DNA of 50,267 nucleotides from a bacterium (lineage in GTDB: Bacteria; Patescibacteriota; Microgenomatia; Levybacterales; UBA12049), in NCBI GenBank assembly GCA_021813145.1, contig JAKALS010000002.1:99595-149861 (forward strand), in the 5' to 3' direction. The notes beneath the pieces are model-generated. The model worked only from the letters and a program-made list of their open reading frames with translations, was not told where the DNA came from and did no database searches. Each line of letters begins with the position of its first letter. Within the stretch, counting starts at the first letter, position 1. Made by a program: the position numbers and the translations under genes. This document shows, in pieces, positions 1 through 9,622 of the stretch.

Positions 1-25
1 AAAAGTCAAGAAACCAAAATTAATG

Positions 26-97
26 TGGACCCGAGAGGATTCGGACCTCTGACATCTGCAATGTGAATGCAGCGCTCTACCGCTGAGCTACGAGTCC
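26..97 (-). tRNA. tRNA-Val (anticodon CAC)
   Basis: Reverse complement GGACTCG-TAGCTCAGCGGTAGAGC-G-CTGCA-TTCACAT-TGCAG-...-CGGGTCC-A folds as a cloverleaf; acceptor stem 7 bp with one G-U; anticodon loop TTCACAT; CCA not encoded. Confidence 0.93.
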
Positions 98-161
98 TTG
101 AATTAAATCTTACCACAAACGGTTGACAAAAATAAACAAATAAACGAGAATTATAAGATAT

Positions 162-719
162 ATGGAATACGCAAGAAAAGCCTATTATTTTCTCCTTGAC
201 GCGGTCCAGACCCTCCTTGTAGCTGCAGCAATTTTTCTGGTAATCTACGTATTTCTTTTCCGTCCTTTTCAGGTAGACGGAGATTCTATGTACCCGAATT
301 TTTTAAACGGCGAATATGTGTTGACCAATCTTGTAGCGCTTAGGATTAATAATCCGAAACTTGGGGATGTAATTGTTTTTAAGGCACCCCCCGAACCCGA
401 CAAGGATTATATAAAAAGAGTAATCGGAGTTGCCGGAGACACAATACAACTTAAAGGCGGAGACGTTTACTTAAACGGAAAACTTCTCGACGAAAGCTCG
501 TTTCTTAGCCCGAGCGTAAGAACATACGGAGGCGCATTTCTTAAAGAAGGAGAAGTAATAACGGTCCCTCCGGGAGAATATTTTGTAATGGGAGACAACA
601 GAATGTACAGTTCGGACTCCAGGGAATGGGGATTTGTTCCACAGGCAAATTTAATAGGAGATTCTTCCCTTGTTTACTGGCCTCTTAACGACATGAAAAT
701 TGTTACAAACCCCTTATAA
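162..719 (+). CDS. lepB: Signal peptidase I
   Basis: N-terminal TM, then FQVDGDSMYPNF (Ser), DYIKRVIGVAGD (Lys), VMGDNRMYSSDSREWG motifs of the S26 family. Confidence 0.95.
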   Translation: MEYARKAYYFLLDAVQTLLVAAAIFLVIYVFLFRPFQVDGDSMYPNFLNGEYVLTNLVALRINNPKLGDVIVFKAPPEPDKDYIKRVIGVAGDTIQLKGGDVYLNGKLLDESSFLSPSVRTYGGAFLKEGEVITVPPGEYFVMGDNRMYSSDSREWGFVPQANLIGDSSLVYWPLNDMKIVTNPL

Positions 720-731
720 TATAATAAATAG

Positions 732-1547
732 TTACTTTGAGAGGATATCGTAGACCTCTTTAAGCTTAGGTCCGGTTACTTCGACATCGCCTTTTATTAC
801 AAATGTTATTCTTGCCTGACTCCTCGACTGGTATACGTTGACTTTGTTGAATCCTAATTTGCCTTCAAGATTTCTCGCCATTTCATCAAGTTCGGGTACC
901 CAAAGTCTGTCTTCTTTTTTCCTCGGCTCTTTTTGCTGAATTTCGCCTTTTACCTGTCTTGCCATTTCTTCGGTCTGTCTTACGGTGCTGTTTTCCCTTA
1001 GTATTTTTTTGAAGAGTTCGAGCATTAATTTTGGATCTCCCAAAGAAATAAGGGGTCTTACGTGTCCTTCGGTAATAACTCCTGCCACCAATGCGTCTTT
1101 AATTGCATCCGGCAAAGACAAAAGTCTTATTGTGTTGGAAACCGTGGGAGCGCTTTTTCCCACTTTTCTTGCAACTTCGTTTGTTCCCAAACCGAATTCG
1201 TCTATTAACCTCCTGTAAGCCTGTGCTCTTTCTATCGGATTTAAGTCTTCCCTTTGCACGTTTTCGACAATTGACATTTCAAGCATTCCCTGGGGGGTTG
1301 TTTCTCTGATTACTACCGGAACTTTTGCGAGTCCCAAAACTTTTGCCGCTCTCCATCTTCTTTCACCTGCTATTATTTGAAGACCGGCCGGAGTTTTAGC
1401 AACGACAATCGGCTCTAAGATTCCCTGTTCTCTTATTGAATCGACTAGTTCCTGAAGAGAGTCCGGAGAAATTATACCTCTGGGTTGAAGAGGATTAGCT
1501 TGAAGTAAAGTTATATCTAATTCGGTAACTTTATCCTGATTATCCAT
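732..1547 (-). CDS. parB: ParB/Spo0J family chromosome partitioning protein
   Basis: [33 protein letters not shown] and an HTH typical of ParB. Confidence 0.93.
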   Translation of the reverse strand: MDNQDKVTELDITLLQANPLQPRGIISPDSLQELVDSIREQGILEPIVVAKTPAGLQIIAGERRWRAAKVLGLAKVPVVIRETTPQGMLEMSIVENVQREDLNPIERAQAYRRLIDEFGLGTNEVARKVGKSAPTVSNTIRLLSLPDAIKDALVAGVITEGHVRPLISLGDPKLMLELFKKILRENSTVRQTEEMARQVKGEIQQKEPRKKEDRLWVPELDEMARNLEGKLGFNKVNVYQSRSQARITFVIKGDVEVTGPKLKEVYDILSK

Positions 1548-1791
1548 TTAAAACTTCTACAAATTTTTTCCCTAAAAGGGTTTTGAATTTTACAACTCCC
1601 GATGTCAAAGCAAATATGGTGTAGTCTTTACCCATATCCACGTTTTTTCCGGGTTTAAACTTCGTGCCTTTTTGCCTTACTATGATATTTCCGGCCTGGA
1701 CTTTTTGTCCGCCGTACACTTTAACACCGAGACGTTTTGCCCTTGAATCTCTGTTTCCTTTTACTGCTCCTTGTGCTTTTGTATGTGCCAT
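1540..1791 (-). CDS. rpmA: 50S ribosomal protein L27
   Basis: [47 protein letters not shown] is the bL27 signature; no N-terminal cleavage extension. Confidence 0.97.
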   Translation of the reverse strand: MAHTKAQGAVKGNRDSRAKRLGVKVYGGQKVQAGNIIVRQKGTKFKPGKNVDMGKDYTIFALTSGVVKFKTLLGKKFVEVLNG

Positions 1792-1894
1792 TTTTAGATC
1801 TTAATTACTAGTTATTAGTAACAATAAACGTGAAAAGTTTTTTTCATTTTATCCTGACTTTTCACGCTAGTCAAGATATCAAAGAGGGTCAAAA

Positions 1895-2221
1895 TTAAGA
1901 CTTGCTCTTTGGAGTTTCAATTTTTTCTATTTCTACCTTGGACAGAGCGGCTCTAAATCCGGTAACTCTTCTGTACCTAACTTTTGATTTGAATTTAGCA
2001 ACTCTAATCTTATCGCCTTTTATGTGTCCGAGAACTTTTGCCGAAACTTTTGCGTTTGTTACAAAAGGTTTGCCAAGTTCTACATTCCCGTCCGAAACCG
2101 AAAGTAAAACTTCGTCAAAAGTAACAGGCCCTTCTTTTGCGTCAAGCCTGTCTATTTCGATTACATCACCTTCGGAAACTTTATATTGTTTGCCTCCTGT
2201 TTTGATAACCGCGTATTTCAT
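1895..2221 (-). CDS. rplU: 50S ribosomal protein L21
   Basis: MKYAVIKTGGKQYKVSEGDVIEIDRL...KVRYRRVTGFRA is the bL21 signature. Confidence 0.97.
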   Translation of the reverse strand: MKYAVIKTGGKQYKVSEGDVIEIDRLDAKEGPVTFDEVLLSVSDGNVELGKPFVTNAKVSAKVLGHIKGDKIRVAKFKSKVRYRRVTGFRAALSKVEIEKIETPKSKS

Positions 2222-2243
2222 TCGTATTATTATAACAGATAAT

Positions 2244-3326
2244 TTATCCGATTTCTAGAACTTCATCCCGTCTCGCAGACTTCTCCACCGCGTTTAAAAG
2301 CCCTAAAATTATAAAGTTTGAAAGCAAAGAACTGCCTCCGTAAGAAACGAAAGGAAGGGTTACTCCGACAATGGGTAAAAGCCCTACATTCATTCCGGCA
2401 TTTATAAAAAACTGCAAAAGAATAATAAAAAAACAAACTGCGGAAAAAACTTTGGAAAATCTATCTCTGGAATTTTGGAAAATTATAAAAATCCTGTAAA
2501 GTAAAAATACAAAAGCGCCTAAAATAACAAGAGTTCCGATAAAACCTACCTGCTCCGAAATTGTTGCAAAAATAAAATCGGTATGTCTTTCGGGCAAAAA
2601 CCTTAAGCCTGACTGTGTTCCCTCCCCAAAACCTTTTCCTATAATCATTCCCGAACCCACCGCAATTATCGATTGTATTGCGTTATAAGAAGAGCCTAAA
2701 GGGTCTTTTCCCGGTTCTATAAAAGTAAGGAGTCTTTGTTTCTGGTAATCGTGCAAAAAATGCCAGAGAATAGGAAATACTGCAGCAATAGACGCAAAAC
2801 CCGCCAAAAAATATTTATAGGGAAATCCGAAAAATACAAGAGTAAGCAAAGCAACAAGAACGTAAATAAGGGCATCACCAAGGTCCGGCTCCAGAAAAAT
2901 TAATACAGCTATGGGAAGAATCAAAAGACCGACGGACAGAAGCGATCTAAATGAATAATTTTTAAGGTTGGAAAGATAAGCTGCCAAAGAAACTGCAAGA
3001 AAGGGTTTCAAAATTTCGGAAAACTGGACCCTAAAGCCCAATAACTCTATGGAGCGTACGGAGCCCCTGCTTTCTATTCCTAGAAAAAGAACTATAAAAA
3101 GAAGTGCCAGGGATACTATATATATAGGGGCCATGTAGAGCTGGATTATTTTGTAATTTACCTGAGAAAAAAAGAAAAAAACAAAAAGCCCTATTATTAA
3201 AAATATAAACTGGCTTTTAAAAAAAGTTATATCTATGGAAAACATCGTGGCAAGGCTTAACATGGCAAGTACTATCGCAGGCACAAGAAGCGCAAAGTCA
3301 AAATTCCATATACTGTTTCTATTCAT
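2244..3326 (-). CDS. rodA: RodA/FtsW/SpoVE family (SEDS) peptidoglycan polymerase, RodA-like
   Basis: Polytopic; LEPDLGDALIYV, GKGFGEGTQSGLRFLPERHTDFIFATISEQVG, LPFVSYGGSSLLSNF motifs. Confidence 0.9.
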   Translation of the reverse strand: MNRNSIWNFDFALLVPAIVLAMLSLATMFSIDITFFKSQFIFLIIGLFVFFFFSQVNYKIIQLYMAPIYIVSLALLFIVLFLGIESRGSVRSIELLGFRVQFSEILKPFLAVSLAAYLSNLKNYSFRSLLSVGLLILPIAVLIFLEPDLGDALIYVLVALLTLVFFGFPYKYFLAGFASIAAVFPILWHFLHDYQKQRLLTFIEPGKDPLGSSYNAIQSIIAVGSGMIIGKGFGEGTQSGLRFLPERHTDFIFATISEQVGFIGTLVILGAFVFLLYRIFIIFQNSRDRFSKVFSAVCFFIILLQFFINAGMNVGLLPIVGVTLPFVSYGGSSLLSNFIILGLLNAVEKSARRDEVLEIG

Positions 3327-6300
3327 TTCTTTTTACCGAGAAATCACCTTTTGAAAGTTTTGCGACTAAAGCTTTTCTTTTAATATAATCGGTAAATTGT
3401 TCGGGCCAATACGGAACAGAAACATTGACTTTTTCATCGGGCCTTGTTCCGAGAGCTTTTCTTTGCTCCTGTGTCTGTCTGACTATATCTCTTGCCAAAC
3501 CGAAGTCTAAATCCTGGTTCTCTTCTCCTGTTGAAGCGTTTACCGAATACCCTTCCGTTTTTTCTCCGAAATTAAGTTTTTGAACATTTATTTCGTCCAT
3601 TACGACTTTTAATACGTCTTTTGAAAACTGCGTATCACCGTTATAGACCATTTCCTTAAGAGGTATTCTTACTTTAATATTAGCCTGCTTTCGGAATGCA
3701 TGCGCAACCTCGACAAGTTCCCTTGCTTTTGCCATTTCTTCCTCCAGTTCTCTATTTACGAGTTCTTTTCCGGCTTTTGGCCAATCGGAAAGATGGACCG
3801 ATTCCTCGCCCGTTAAATTTGTATATATTGAATCCGCAAGAAAGGGCGTAAAAGGAGCAAGGAGTTTCGATAAAGTCATCAAAACTTCATATAAAGTTGA
3901 ATAGCATAGATTCTTATCTTTGTCGTTTTCGGCCGAAGGCCCTACCCTATCCCTGCTTCTTCTTACGTACCAAAGGGAAAGGTCGTTTACAAATTCTTCT
4001 ATAGAAAGCGAAGCTTTTTGCGCGTCGTATTCTTCAAGGCCTTTCGTTACAACTTCTATTGTTTTATTTAATCTGGAAATAATCCACCTGTCCAATATCT
4101 GATTGCTGATTATGGATTTTTGATTATTGGACGGCTTCCAACCGTCTGTATTTGCATAGGTTATAAAAAAGTTGTAAACGTTCCAAAGCATGATATGGAA
4201 TTTTCTTCTTGTTTCGTCGGCTGTTTTATATCCGAAAAGAAGATTCTGTTCGGGGTTGTGGGTTACAAACATCCACCTCATTACGTCTACGCCTATTTTG
4301 TCCGCCCCTTCGTTAAACTCTATCATGTTTCCCCATGATTTGTGCATCGGCCTTCCGTCTTCGCCAAGCATCGTCCCAAACCCCAAAACAAGTTTGAATG
4401 GGCTAGCATTCTCTAAAACCGTGGACATTGCTATCATCGAATAGAACCAGTTTTTAAACTGCCCGGGGAACGACTCTGTTATAAAATCTGCGGGAAACCA
4501 TTCTTCCCAGTATTTTTTATCAGTTGTATAACTCAGTTTCCCTGTTTTCGGGTCAACATAGGTAGAAAAAGGAACAATTCCGGCGTCGAGCCAAACGTTT
4601 CCCACATCGTTAACCCTTGAGACTACCGCACCGCATTTCGAACATTTTATTTTCACTTCGTCTATATAGGGCTTGTGGGGACTATGGCCTTCAAACTTGC
4701 CCCATCCTTCTACCGCCCTTTCCTTAAGCTCTTCCTTGCTTCCAATCACTTCAAAATTTCCGCATTCTTTGCATTCATATATAGGAAGTGCAAGTCCCCA
4801 GTACCTGTTTTTCTTGCTTATGAGCCAATCGCTCATATTGGAAAGCCAGTCCAGCTCCCTTTCCAATCCGAACTCAGGCCTCCATTCGATTTTTTTCGCG
4901 GTATCCATCATCTCTTCCCGAAGAGTCTTATTATTTGTTTTTCGTTCATTATTCTTTGAACTTTGGCCTACCTTATCCATTGCAATATACCATTCGTTTG
5001 TCACTTTCCAAACGAGCTCGGTTTTGCACCTCCAACATGCTGGATAACGGTGCGTATACCCCATTGTCTTTAACAAGAATTTTGAATTTGCGGTATTCTT
5101 TAAAAAGTCTATTATTATCTCGGGGTGCTTTTTTGCGTTTTGTCCGCCGAATTCTCCCATGGAAGTCACATAGGAAGCGTCATCGTTGATAGGCGAAATT
5201 ATAGACAACTTTTCTTTTTTTCCAAGGTCGAAATCTTCTTTTCCCGCCCCCGGCGCAACGTGCAAAAGGCCCGTTCCTTCCCCTGCCGTTACTATTTCCG
5301 AACCGTCAACTACTCTATGGAAGGTATCGGGATTTTCTTCGCGGGCTTCTTTTACAATAGAAAGAAAATCAAAAGGAGCTTCATATTTTAAACCGATAAG
5401 CTCTTTGCCTTTTACTTCACGCACTTCTTCAAATTCTTCTTCGAGCCCGTTAAATATATAATCGCTTACGGGAATTTCTTTTCCCTTAAGAGACCTTACG
5501 GGAGAATTACCTTCCCCGTCTTTTGAAATAAATATAATTTTTTCTTTTGTTTTTTTGTTTTCCCAGACCTTATAGGTAAATTTAACGTTGACTCCTACCG
5601 CAACGTTCGCAGGTATCGTCCAGGGGGTTGTTGTCCAAACCAAAAGGTATGTATTCTCAAATTCTTTATCTAAAATGGGAAGCTTAAAAAATATTGTCTC
5701 GTGGGTTAATTCTTTATAGTCTTCGGTAAGCATTTCGTGCTGGGAAATCGCCGTTTCGCACCGCGGGCACCACGGAACGCTGTCTTTTCCCTGATAAATC
5801 CAGCCTTTGTCGTAACAGGTCTTTAAGAAATGCCATATCATGTAGTTGTTTTCGTCCGACATTGTGTAGTAAGAGTGATCCCAGTCCATAAAATAACCCA
5901 ATCTTCTGCTCTGCTGTGTCTGAATTGTGCTGAATTTTATTACCCTCTGCCTGCAAAGCTCCACGAATTTTGCAATGCTGGCGTTTTTATCCCCTTCGAC
6001 CAGGTTTTCTATATCCCTTTTGTTTCTTATTCCGAGTTCTTTTTCTACCTCTACTTCTACCCATAAACCCTGACAGTCGAAACCGTTCTGAAACCTCTGT
6101 TTGTATCCGCGCATATTCCAGAACCTCTGCCATAAATCCTTGTATGTTCTCCCCCATGCATGATGTACGCCCATTGGATTATTTGCGGTTATGGGACCGT
6201 CGAGGAAAGAATACCTTTTTTCGGATTTCCCGTTTCTTTGGAGATATTTATCTAACAGATTTTCTTTTTCCCATTTTGTAAAAAGTTCATTTTCAAGTTT

Positions 6301-6366
6301 AGGGAAATCGACTTGAGGAGAAACAGGTTTAAATTCCGCTAGGGAATTATCAGAGTTTTTGGTCAT
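3319..6366 (-). CDS. ileS: Isoleucyl-tRNA synthetase
   Basis: Class I aaRS: HHAWGRT (HIGH-like), WTTTPWTIPANVAVGV, paired Cys zinc motifs, MHKSWGN (KMSKS-like); 1015 aa. Confidence 0.95.
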   Translation of the reverse strand: MTKNSDNSLAEFKPVSPQVDFPKLENELFTKWEKENLLDKYLQRNGKSEKRYSFLDGPITANNPMGVHHAWGRTYKDLWQRFWNMRGYKQRFQNGFDCQGLWVEVEVEKELGIRNKRDIENLVEGDKNASIAKFVELCRQRVIKFSTIQTQQSRRLGYFMDWDHSYYTMSDENNYMIWHFLKTCYDKGWIYQGKDSVPWCPRCETAISQHEMLTEDYKELTHETIFFKLPILDKEFENTYLLVWTTTPWTIPANVAVGVNVKFTYKVWENKKTKEKIIFISKDGEGNSPVRSLKGKEIPVSDYIFNGLEEEFEEVREVKGKELIGLKYEAPFDFLSIVKEAREENPDTFHRVVDGSEIVTAGEGTGLLHVAPGAGKEDFDLGKKEKLSIISPINDDASYVTSMGEFGGQNAKKHPEIIIDFLKNTANSKFLLKTMGYTHRYPACWRCKTELVWKVTNEWYIAMDKVGQSSKNNERKTNNKTLREEMMDTAKKIEWRPEFGLERELDWLSNMSDWLISKKNRYWGLALPIYECKECGNFEVIGSKEELKERAVEGWGKFEGHSPHKPYIDEVKIKCSKCGAVVSRVNDVGNVWLDAGIVPFSTYVDPKTGKLSYTTDKKYWEEWFPADFITESFPGQFKNWFYSMIAMSTVLENASPFKLVLGFGTMLGEDGRPMHKSWGNMIEFNEGADKIGVDVMRWMFVTHNPEQNLLFGYKTADETRRKFHIMLWNVYNFFITYANTDGWKPSNNQKSIISNQILDRWIISRLNKTIEVVTKGLEEYDAQKASLSIEEFVNDLSLWYVRRSRDRVGPSAENDKDKNLCYSTLYEVLMTLSKLLAPFTPFLADSIYTNLTGEESVHLSDWPKAGKELVNRELEEEMAKARELVEVAHAFRKQANIKVRIPLKEMVYNGDTQFSKDVLKVVMDEINVQKLNFGEKTEGYSVNASTGEENQDLDFGLARDIVRQTQEQRKALGTRPDEKVNVSVPYWPEQFTDYIKRKALVAKLSKGDFSVKRNE

Positions 6367-6377
6367 AATGAAATTTT

Positions 6378-6393
6378 CCCGTTCTCTAACGGG
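6378..6393 (-). promoter_or_regulatory. Inverted repeat just upstream of ileS (CCCGTT-agag-AACGGG, extendable to 7-bp arms)
   Basis: Direct reading; 11 nt separate the palindrome from the ileS ATG. Confidence 0.5.
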
Positions 6394-6472
6394 ATAAACA
6401 TAAGCATAATTTTAACTTATACGGGGAATTTGTTCAACATTTAACCTTCTCCTTTTTATTACGCCCAGAGCT

Positions 6473-6667
6473 CTACGGTCTACCTACTGTATTTGAATCA
6501 AAAACAACCTTTAAATCAGTAAACTTTCCCCAACATGTATGATCAAGACCGAGTTTTAACTGCCCCGGAGATTTGTCGTCTTTTCTGGATTGAATAAACC
6601 TCTGGTGCCTCCAACCGTCCTCAACTACAATCACTCCCCTTGTCCTTCTTAGATATTCGTTAATCAT
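6473..6667 (-). CDS. Small hypothetical protein (64 aa), 4-nt overlap with upstream gene
   Basis: ORF in an otherwise empty gap; start overlaps the stop of the 6664-7119 gene (ATGA arrangement). Confidence 0.55.
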   Translation of the reverse strand: MINEYLRRTRGVIVVEDGWRHQRFIQSRKDDKSPGQLKLGLDHTCWGKFTDLKVVFDSNTVGRP

Positions 6668-7119
6668 CTTTTCTTAAATAACCTCTTAATCCACATATGG
6701 TCGTGAATCTCGCTGATTACAAAAATAATACTGAATATAATTATTACGTAGATAATAGCGTCTATACTGTCTCTTCCCTGCCTTTCCCAATAGACATCCC
6801 TAAGATACAGCCATAAAGCGAACTCATCTATAGTCAAAGCGGCGCCTATACCAAAAAGAATTGCCATGATATGCCTTATTCTATCGGAAGCCCAAAAAGA
6901 GATACCTATGTAACCCGAGAAAATCAAAAGAAAAATTCCGGGAACAAGGTGGTGTATATGAAGTAATCCGTTCTGATTTGGCAAAAGACCTGCTTTTTGG
7001 AGATGGGTAACAGTCCTTACAAGGGCAAATGAGATTAAAAAACTGAGCAGGATGAGGATTTGGGAGAGTCTTTTGCTGTCTTTTGTTTTTTTAATAATGC
7101 TTTTTAGAGCATTAATCAT
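6664..7119 (-). CDS. Predicted integral membrane protein
   Basis: About four hydrophobic TM segments; promoter TTGTCT-17-TATTAT-6-ATG upstream. Confidence 0.75.
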   Translation of the reverse strand: MINALKSIIKKTKDSKRLSQILILLSFLISFALVRTVTHLQKAGLLPNQNGLLHIHHLVPGIFLLIFSGYIGISFWASDRIRHIMAILFGIGAALTIDEFALWLYLRDVYWERQGRDSIDAIIYVIIIFSIIFVISEIHDHMWIKRLFKKR

Positions 7120-7204
7120 ACACTCATAATAAATAAAAAATCCCTTAAAGACAATAAGCTTTTGCCTATTGACAATGATTGATATACTCTGATGTAATTA
7201 ACAT

Positions 7205-8116
7205 ATGAAGAAGAAAACTGTCCACAAAAAGAAAAAAGTTCCTTCCAAAAAAGAAACCTCTTATCTTCAGTATGTTGTAATCACGTTTGCCATTGTTGCT
7301 TTGGTATTAATCGGACGTGCGGGATACCAAACCCTGAGCTCCACGGGCGTACTTGGAACATCCATTAACCAGGATGCCGGCGACCAGGAAGCGGGAGACC
7401 AGAATCAAGCTTCAAATTTGCCGGGAAGTGCCGGAGAACTCAGAAATGCGGGGAATGCCTTAAGACCGACACCTCCCGCAGATGCCTTAAACTCCGAAAT
7501 CAATAATGCAATCCAAAATACAAATAACGAAAGAAATACCGTTATGGAAAGAACGCAAACGGAAGCCGGTGGTGTTCCCCCCGAAGCAATAAGAAACCGT
7601 ACCCAGCTTGAACTTAACTCGAGCGAAAGTGCTCAGGTAAGAGAACAAACGCTTAATAAAATAAATGAGGCTCTTCAGGAAGCAGACCTTCATATAGGAA
7701 CAACCTCTGCTAACGAATTTGAAATAACAAACAAAAATACAAGAGCTATAACAAACTTTCCCTTAAGTGTTGATACGGCAACAAACATGCTTTCTGTAAC
7801 AACTCCAAACGGCACAAAAGATGTTGCCGTTTTACCGGATCAGGCGGTACAAAACCTTATTGCGCATAATGTTATCGACCAGGTCAGCCAGACAACCCCC
7901 TCAACCACAGGAGCCCAATTAGCTCTCGTTCAATTAAGACTTTACGGAAATAATCCTGTTTTTCAGGTAACCGGTACAGATAATAAAAATCTCTTTGGAT
8001 TCATACCAATAACAATAAACAGAACAGCTTTAGTCTCGGCGCAAACAGGCCAGGTGGTAACCGTTAACGAAAGTATCTTAAGTAAAATCTTTGACCTCTT
8101 TTCCGTCCAGCCTTAA
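7205..8116 (+). CDS. Hypothetical membrane-anchored extracytoplasmic protein
   Basis: Lys-rich N-terminus, single TM (YVVITFAIVALVLIG), then a polar Asn/Gln/Thr-rich domain; TTGACA-18-TGTAAT promoter. Confidence 0.75.
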   Translation: MKKKTVHKKKKVPSKKETSYLQYVVITFAIVALVLIGRAGYQTLSSTGVLGTSINQDAGDQEAGDQNQASNLPGSAGELRNAGNALRPTPPADALNSEINNAIQNTNNERNTVMERTQTEAGGVPPEAIRNRTQLELNSSESAQVREQTLNKINEALQEADLHIGTTSANEFEITNKNTRAITNFPLSVDTATNMLSVTTPNGTKDVAVLPDQAVQNLIAHNVIDQVSQTTPSTTGAQLALVQLRLYGNNPVFQVTGTDNKNLFGFIPITINRTALVSAQTGQVVTVNESILSKIFDLFSVQP

Positions 8117-9619
8117 TCAGGGATATCTTAATTTATATTCCCGAAGCTCTAACCCCGGGGAAAAATCTTTTATCAAAAGCCTCTGGTAATGAGTATCTAA
8201 ATAATTTTTTATAGAATTTTCGTAGCCCTGGTTGTAAGAAAAAATTACATACAGATCCCCGTAATTTTTCGTGTAGTTTTTAACCTGGGCGGCAAGTGAA
8301 ACGGTAGAGTATGAAGGAATTCTACCCGATTTATAAACATTCCAAAGGGGAATAGTAACTATAGAAGCAGAACCTTTATAATAATACTCAAAGGGATAAA
8401 TGGTAAAAGGCGAAGTAATTGCAATTATATCGTCAGGTTTTGCGTTTTTGTCAAGATAAAGAGCAACTCCCTGATAATCTTCCTTTACGGGTGTGGAATT
8501 TGAAATATTCTGAAAAATAAGAAATCCAAACATTGCAAGTGCAAATACCATAAGAACAAGAGCCGATAATTGCTTAGAAATATGAAAAAGAGTCCATGCC
8601 AAGAGTATAAAAAATGACGGTGTAACAAATATTAGATACCGCGTTAAGAATATCGGCTTAAAAAAAATCGACACCACAAAAACCAGGCCGATAGGAATCA
8701 TTACTGTAAGCAAAAAATAAAGGATATTTTCTATTTCTATATCGGATTTCCTTTTTGAAAAAAGAAAGAATATAGGTATAACAGAAAGAGGCCAAAGAGA
8801 AACAAGAAAAGACTGAAGACTTGTACTTTGAAAACCGAAAAGAAAATTTACGAGAGTCTGGAAAATATCATAGGGGGTGGTGGCGGGGATAAGGGGCTGG
8901 GTATTGGCAGCTCCTCCCTGGAGAAGAAAGAATATCACCCAGGGAAGAAAAAACAAAGCTGCCAAAAAGACTGGCGTAAGAAAATTTTTGATAATCCCGA
9001 AATTCCACTTTACATAATCTCTAAAAGATCCGACATGATTAAATCTTCTTATAAACCAATAGAGGAAAAAAATTCCCTGTGCCATTATCAGAAATATGAA
9101 AAAGTAATGGGTAAAAAGACCGAGAAGTATCGAAAAAAAGTATCCGACTTGTCCCCTTTTTCCTCCCGTATGTATCATCTTAAGGAAAAAATAATGGCTT
9201 AAAACAGCCATAAAAGTTACAATTGTGTACATTCGGATTTCGAACGAATACCAGATGATAAAAGGCGATAGCGAATAAAGAGCAATTGTTAAAAGAGCTA
9301 TTCTTGTATCGCTGGACTTTTTTGCGACAAGATACAATACCGGAATAGTAAAAAGAAAGAAAATAAAGGAAAGAAGACGGGCCGAAAATATACTAATCCC
9401 GAAAGCCTCTATCCAAAAATGTAAAATAAGTTCATATAAAGGGACCGTTACGTCCAAAGATATATAAGAAATGATTCCGGGGATACTCTTTGTTGCCACC
9501 CAAAGTGACTGTGCCTCGTCTAGTCTTAAAGACTGTTGGAATAAAGTATAAGCGCTTATCAAAAGCGAAAAGATTACAAACAAAAATATAATAATAAACG
9601 TACTTCTTTCTCTCGTCAT
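8117..9619 (-). CDS. GT-C membrane glycosyltransferase, GT39/ArnT-like
   Basis: Polytopic; luminal RLDEAQSLWVA acidic motif after TM1, PMT/ArnT-type topology. Confidence 0.82.
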   Translation of the reverse strand: MTRERSTFIIIFLFVIFSLLISAYTLFQQSLRLDEAQSLWVATKSIPGIISYISLDVTVPLYELILHFWIEAFGISIFSARLLSFIFFLFTIPVLYLVAKKSSDTRIALLTIALYSLSPFIIWYSFEIRMYTIVTFMAVLSHYFFLKMIHTGGKRGQVGYFFSILLGLFTHYFFIFLIMAQGIFFLYWFIRRFNHVGSFRDYVKWNFGIIKNFLTPVFLAALFFLPWVIFFLLQGGAANTQPLIPATTPYDIFQTLVNFLFGFQSTSLQSFLVSLWPLSVIPIFFLFSKRKSDIEIENILYFLLTVMIPIGLVFVVSIFFKPIFLTRYLIFVTPSFFILLAWTLFHISKQLSALVLMVFALAMFGFLIFQNISNSTPVKEDYQGVALYLDKNAKPDDIIAITSPFTIYPFEYYYKGSASIVTIPLWNVYKSGRIPSYSTVSLAAQVKNYTKNYGDLYVIFSYNQGYENSIKNYLDTHYQRLLIKDFSPGLELREYKLRYP

Positions 9620-9622
9620 GGT

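Noticed and set aside
985-1309. Plus-strand ORFs antisense to parB
   Set aside because: Shadow ORFs; parB has clear family motifs on the minus strand.
1829-1866. Genuine parS site near parB
   Set aside because: Half-site-like sequences are split by 18 nt in an inverted order; no contiguous TGTTTCACGTGAAACA.
3920-6281. Many plus-strand ORFs (60-124 aa) across ileS
   Set aside because: Antisense shadows of a well-supported 1015-aa synthetase.
6367-6472. T-box upstream of ileS
   Set aside because: No conserved T-box motif; only a short palindrome is present.
8828-9202. 124-aa Lys-rich plus-strand ORF
   Set aside because: Antisense to the GT39-like gene with low-complexity composition; no start signal.
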